7,565 bases of DNA from Hyphomicrobiaceae bacterium (lineage in GTDB: Bacteria; Pseudomonadota; Alphaproteobacteria; Rhizobiales; Hyphomicrobiaceae): the NCBI GenBank assembly GCA_021775715.1, contig JAJFHI010000297.1, positions 1-7,565 on the forward strand. Direction: 5' to 3'. The translations under genes were made by a program, and so were the position numbers. The notes under the pieces were generated by a model. The model saw nothing but the letters and a program-made list of their open reading frames with translations, was not told the DNA's origin and did not search any database. The first letter of the stretch is position 1, and each line of letters starts with the position of its first letter. Below are positions 6,870 through 7,565 of the stretch, piece by piece.

Positions 6870-7196
6870 ATCAAAGCCCGCTGGTCGGCACCACATCGCG
6901 CTTACCGTTCCGGCATTCTGCCATTGCCAGTGGCGAGCCCACGCGGTAATTGAATTTGACGTGATGTCGCAGTGTGTTAACGCCGTTCGCGTCACAAGCC
7001 ATCAGAGCCCGCAGGTCGGGTGGCTATTGTGCCAACCTTGGCGCTTGCTGTTCCTTCGGGAACATCATTGACCATTACGAATCGTTATGACGACGTTTTC
7101 GTTGCGGCAGATCATACTGGTATCGCGATCAACCGCGTATGCCTTGATGGAATTAAAAGTCGCGGCATCCTGTTCGCGATCTTAAAAAACGGAATT

Positions 7197-7201
7197 GGGA
7201 G
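7197..7201 (+). promoter_or_regulatory. Ribosome binding site that selects the GTG start at 7209
   Basis: GGGAG lies 7 nt before GTG 7209. The frame is open upstream as far as 6981 with no ATG, so this site together with the immediately following signal peptide is the reason for choosing 7209 as the start. Confidence 0.65.
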
Positions 7202-7208
7202 CAACAGC

Positions 7209-7565
7209 GTGCGAGTAATTAGGTCTTTGAGTTTTGGAATTTTTGCGAGTTGTTCCGCTTTACTTCTTTTGCCTCTAACCGCCACAGCGCAAGACGCACC
7301 TGCCGCAACCGCGCCGGCCGCCGCCGCGACGACTGCGGGCGCCTCGACAGAACCATCAATCAGCGTCGAGCTGAACAAGCTTGACCCGCAGAACAACGGC
7401 TGCCGTGCCTACCTGGTCGTCAATAATAAATCGCAAACACATTTTAAGAAGATGAACCTCGATCTCGTGCTGTTCCGCCCGGATGGAATTATCGGACGCC
7501 GGTTCGCGGTTGACCTCGCGCCAATACGACCCAAAAAGCGCGCCGTTAAAATTTTTGATCTCGAC
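7209..7565 (+). CDS. Exported protein of unknown function, 5' part only
   Basis: GTG-initiated frame giving 119 residues up to the window edge with no stop; the 3' end is missing. Residues 1-27 are a signal peptide: two arginines, a hydrophobic core with LLLLPL at 19-23 and beyond, and cleavage predicted after TATA before QDAPA. A cysteine at 15 sits mid-core in FASC, but hydrophobic sequence continues after it, so a lipoprotein is less likely. Residues 28-50 are an Ala/Pro/Thr-rich linker. Then comes a probable beta-rich domain starting ISVELNKLDPQNNGCRAYLV and continuing with LDLVLFRPDG and FAVDLAPIRP. I recall similar alphaproteobacterial periplasmic proteins, annotated only as hypothetical or Tat-pathway signal proteins and sometimes near ExbB/TonB-type genes, but I cannot confirm that here. 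Its mature start resembles that of the divergent receptor (AQDAP in both). The function is unassigned. Confidence 0.78.
   Translation, partial: MRVIRSLSFGIFASCSALLLLPLTATAQDAPAATAPAAAATTAGASTEPSISVELNKLDPQNNGCRAYLVVNNKSQTHFKKMNLDLVLFRPDGIIGRRFAVDLAPIRPKKRAVKIFDLD

Larger units (their letters stand above)
6545..7208. other. Divergent intergenic / regulatory region
   Basis: This 664-bp gap between the divergent receptor (-) and exported-protein (+) genes shows no convincing gene; the open frames inside it translate to sequence without recognisable protein character. It holds two clear inverted repeats (6765-6782 and 6846-6869, annotated separately). TTCGGGAA occurs as direct copies at 6723-6730, 6776-6783 and 7055-7062. 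ACCTTGGCGCTTG occurs twice (6590-6602 and 7035-7047), each overlapping a short 5-bp dyad. An AT-rich stretch with TTAA-N7-TTAA lies at 6673-6687. The first 5' leader and promoter of each gene must lie here, but no -35/-10 pair is convincing by eye. Confidence 0.6.

Noticed and set aside
6754..7071. 105-codon plus-strand ORF in the divergent intergenic region
   Set aside because: No ribosome binding site and the translation is rich in His, Cys and Trp without protein-like pattern; it overlaps the dyad elements.
7112..7396. 94-codon minus-strand ORF over the exported-protein start
   Set aside because: Its Ala/Val-rich stretch mirrors the Ala/Pro linker codons of the plus-strand gene, which has a start signal and signal peptide.

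Overview
The window looks like a moderate-GC, Gram-negative bacterial chromosome, most probably an alphaproteobacterium. The supports are an outer-membrane TonB-dependent receptor, a type I-secreted RTX protein, a glycerol kinase whose allosteric loop differs from the enterobacterial one, and an exported protein of a style I associate with Rhizobiales/Hyphomicrobiales-like genomes. The taxonomic call is an inference; there is no rRNA or other marker in the window.

Layout. Bases 1-783 (+) are the 3' end of a gene for an RTX protein: 19 calcium-binding nonapeptides encoded by a 27-bp tandem repeat, followed by a C-terminal type I secretion target domain. About 250 bp without a convincing gene follow. 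Then comes glpK (1033-2550, +) and, 15 bp later, a short-chain dehydrogenase/reductase (2566-3453, +), probably one transcription unit. A convergent intergenic region (3454-3724) holds a rho-independent terminator for the next gene. That gene (3725-6544, -) encodes a 939-residue TonB-dependent outer-membrane receptor with an unusually long Pro/Ala/Thr/Glu-rich segment between signal peptide and plug. A 664-bp non-coding region (6545-7208) with several inverted and direct repeats separates it from a divergently transcribed gene (7209 onward, +). That gene starts with GTG, encodes a small exported protein and runs off the window end.

How they work together. GlpK commits glycerol to glycerol-3-phosphate. 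The adjacent SDR is an NAD(P)-dependent oxidoreductase of unknown substrate that may only be co-transcribed. The receptor and the divergent exported protein may share regulation from the region between them and may both serve envelope uptake. The RTX protein is a separate secreted product. I do not see a clear new defence, mobile or biosynthetic system. The least ordinary elements are the near-identical RTX repeat tract with its Arg/His ladder, the highly acidic segment inside the receptor barrel, and the repeat-bearing divergent intergenic region.
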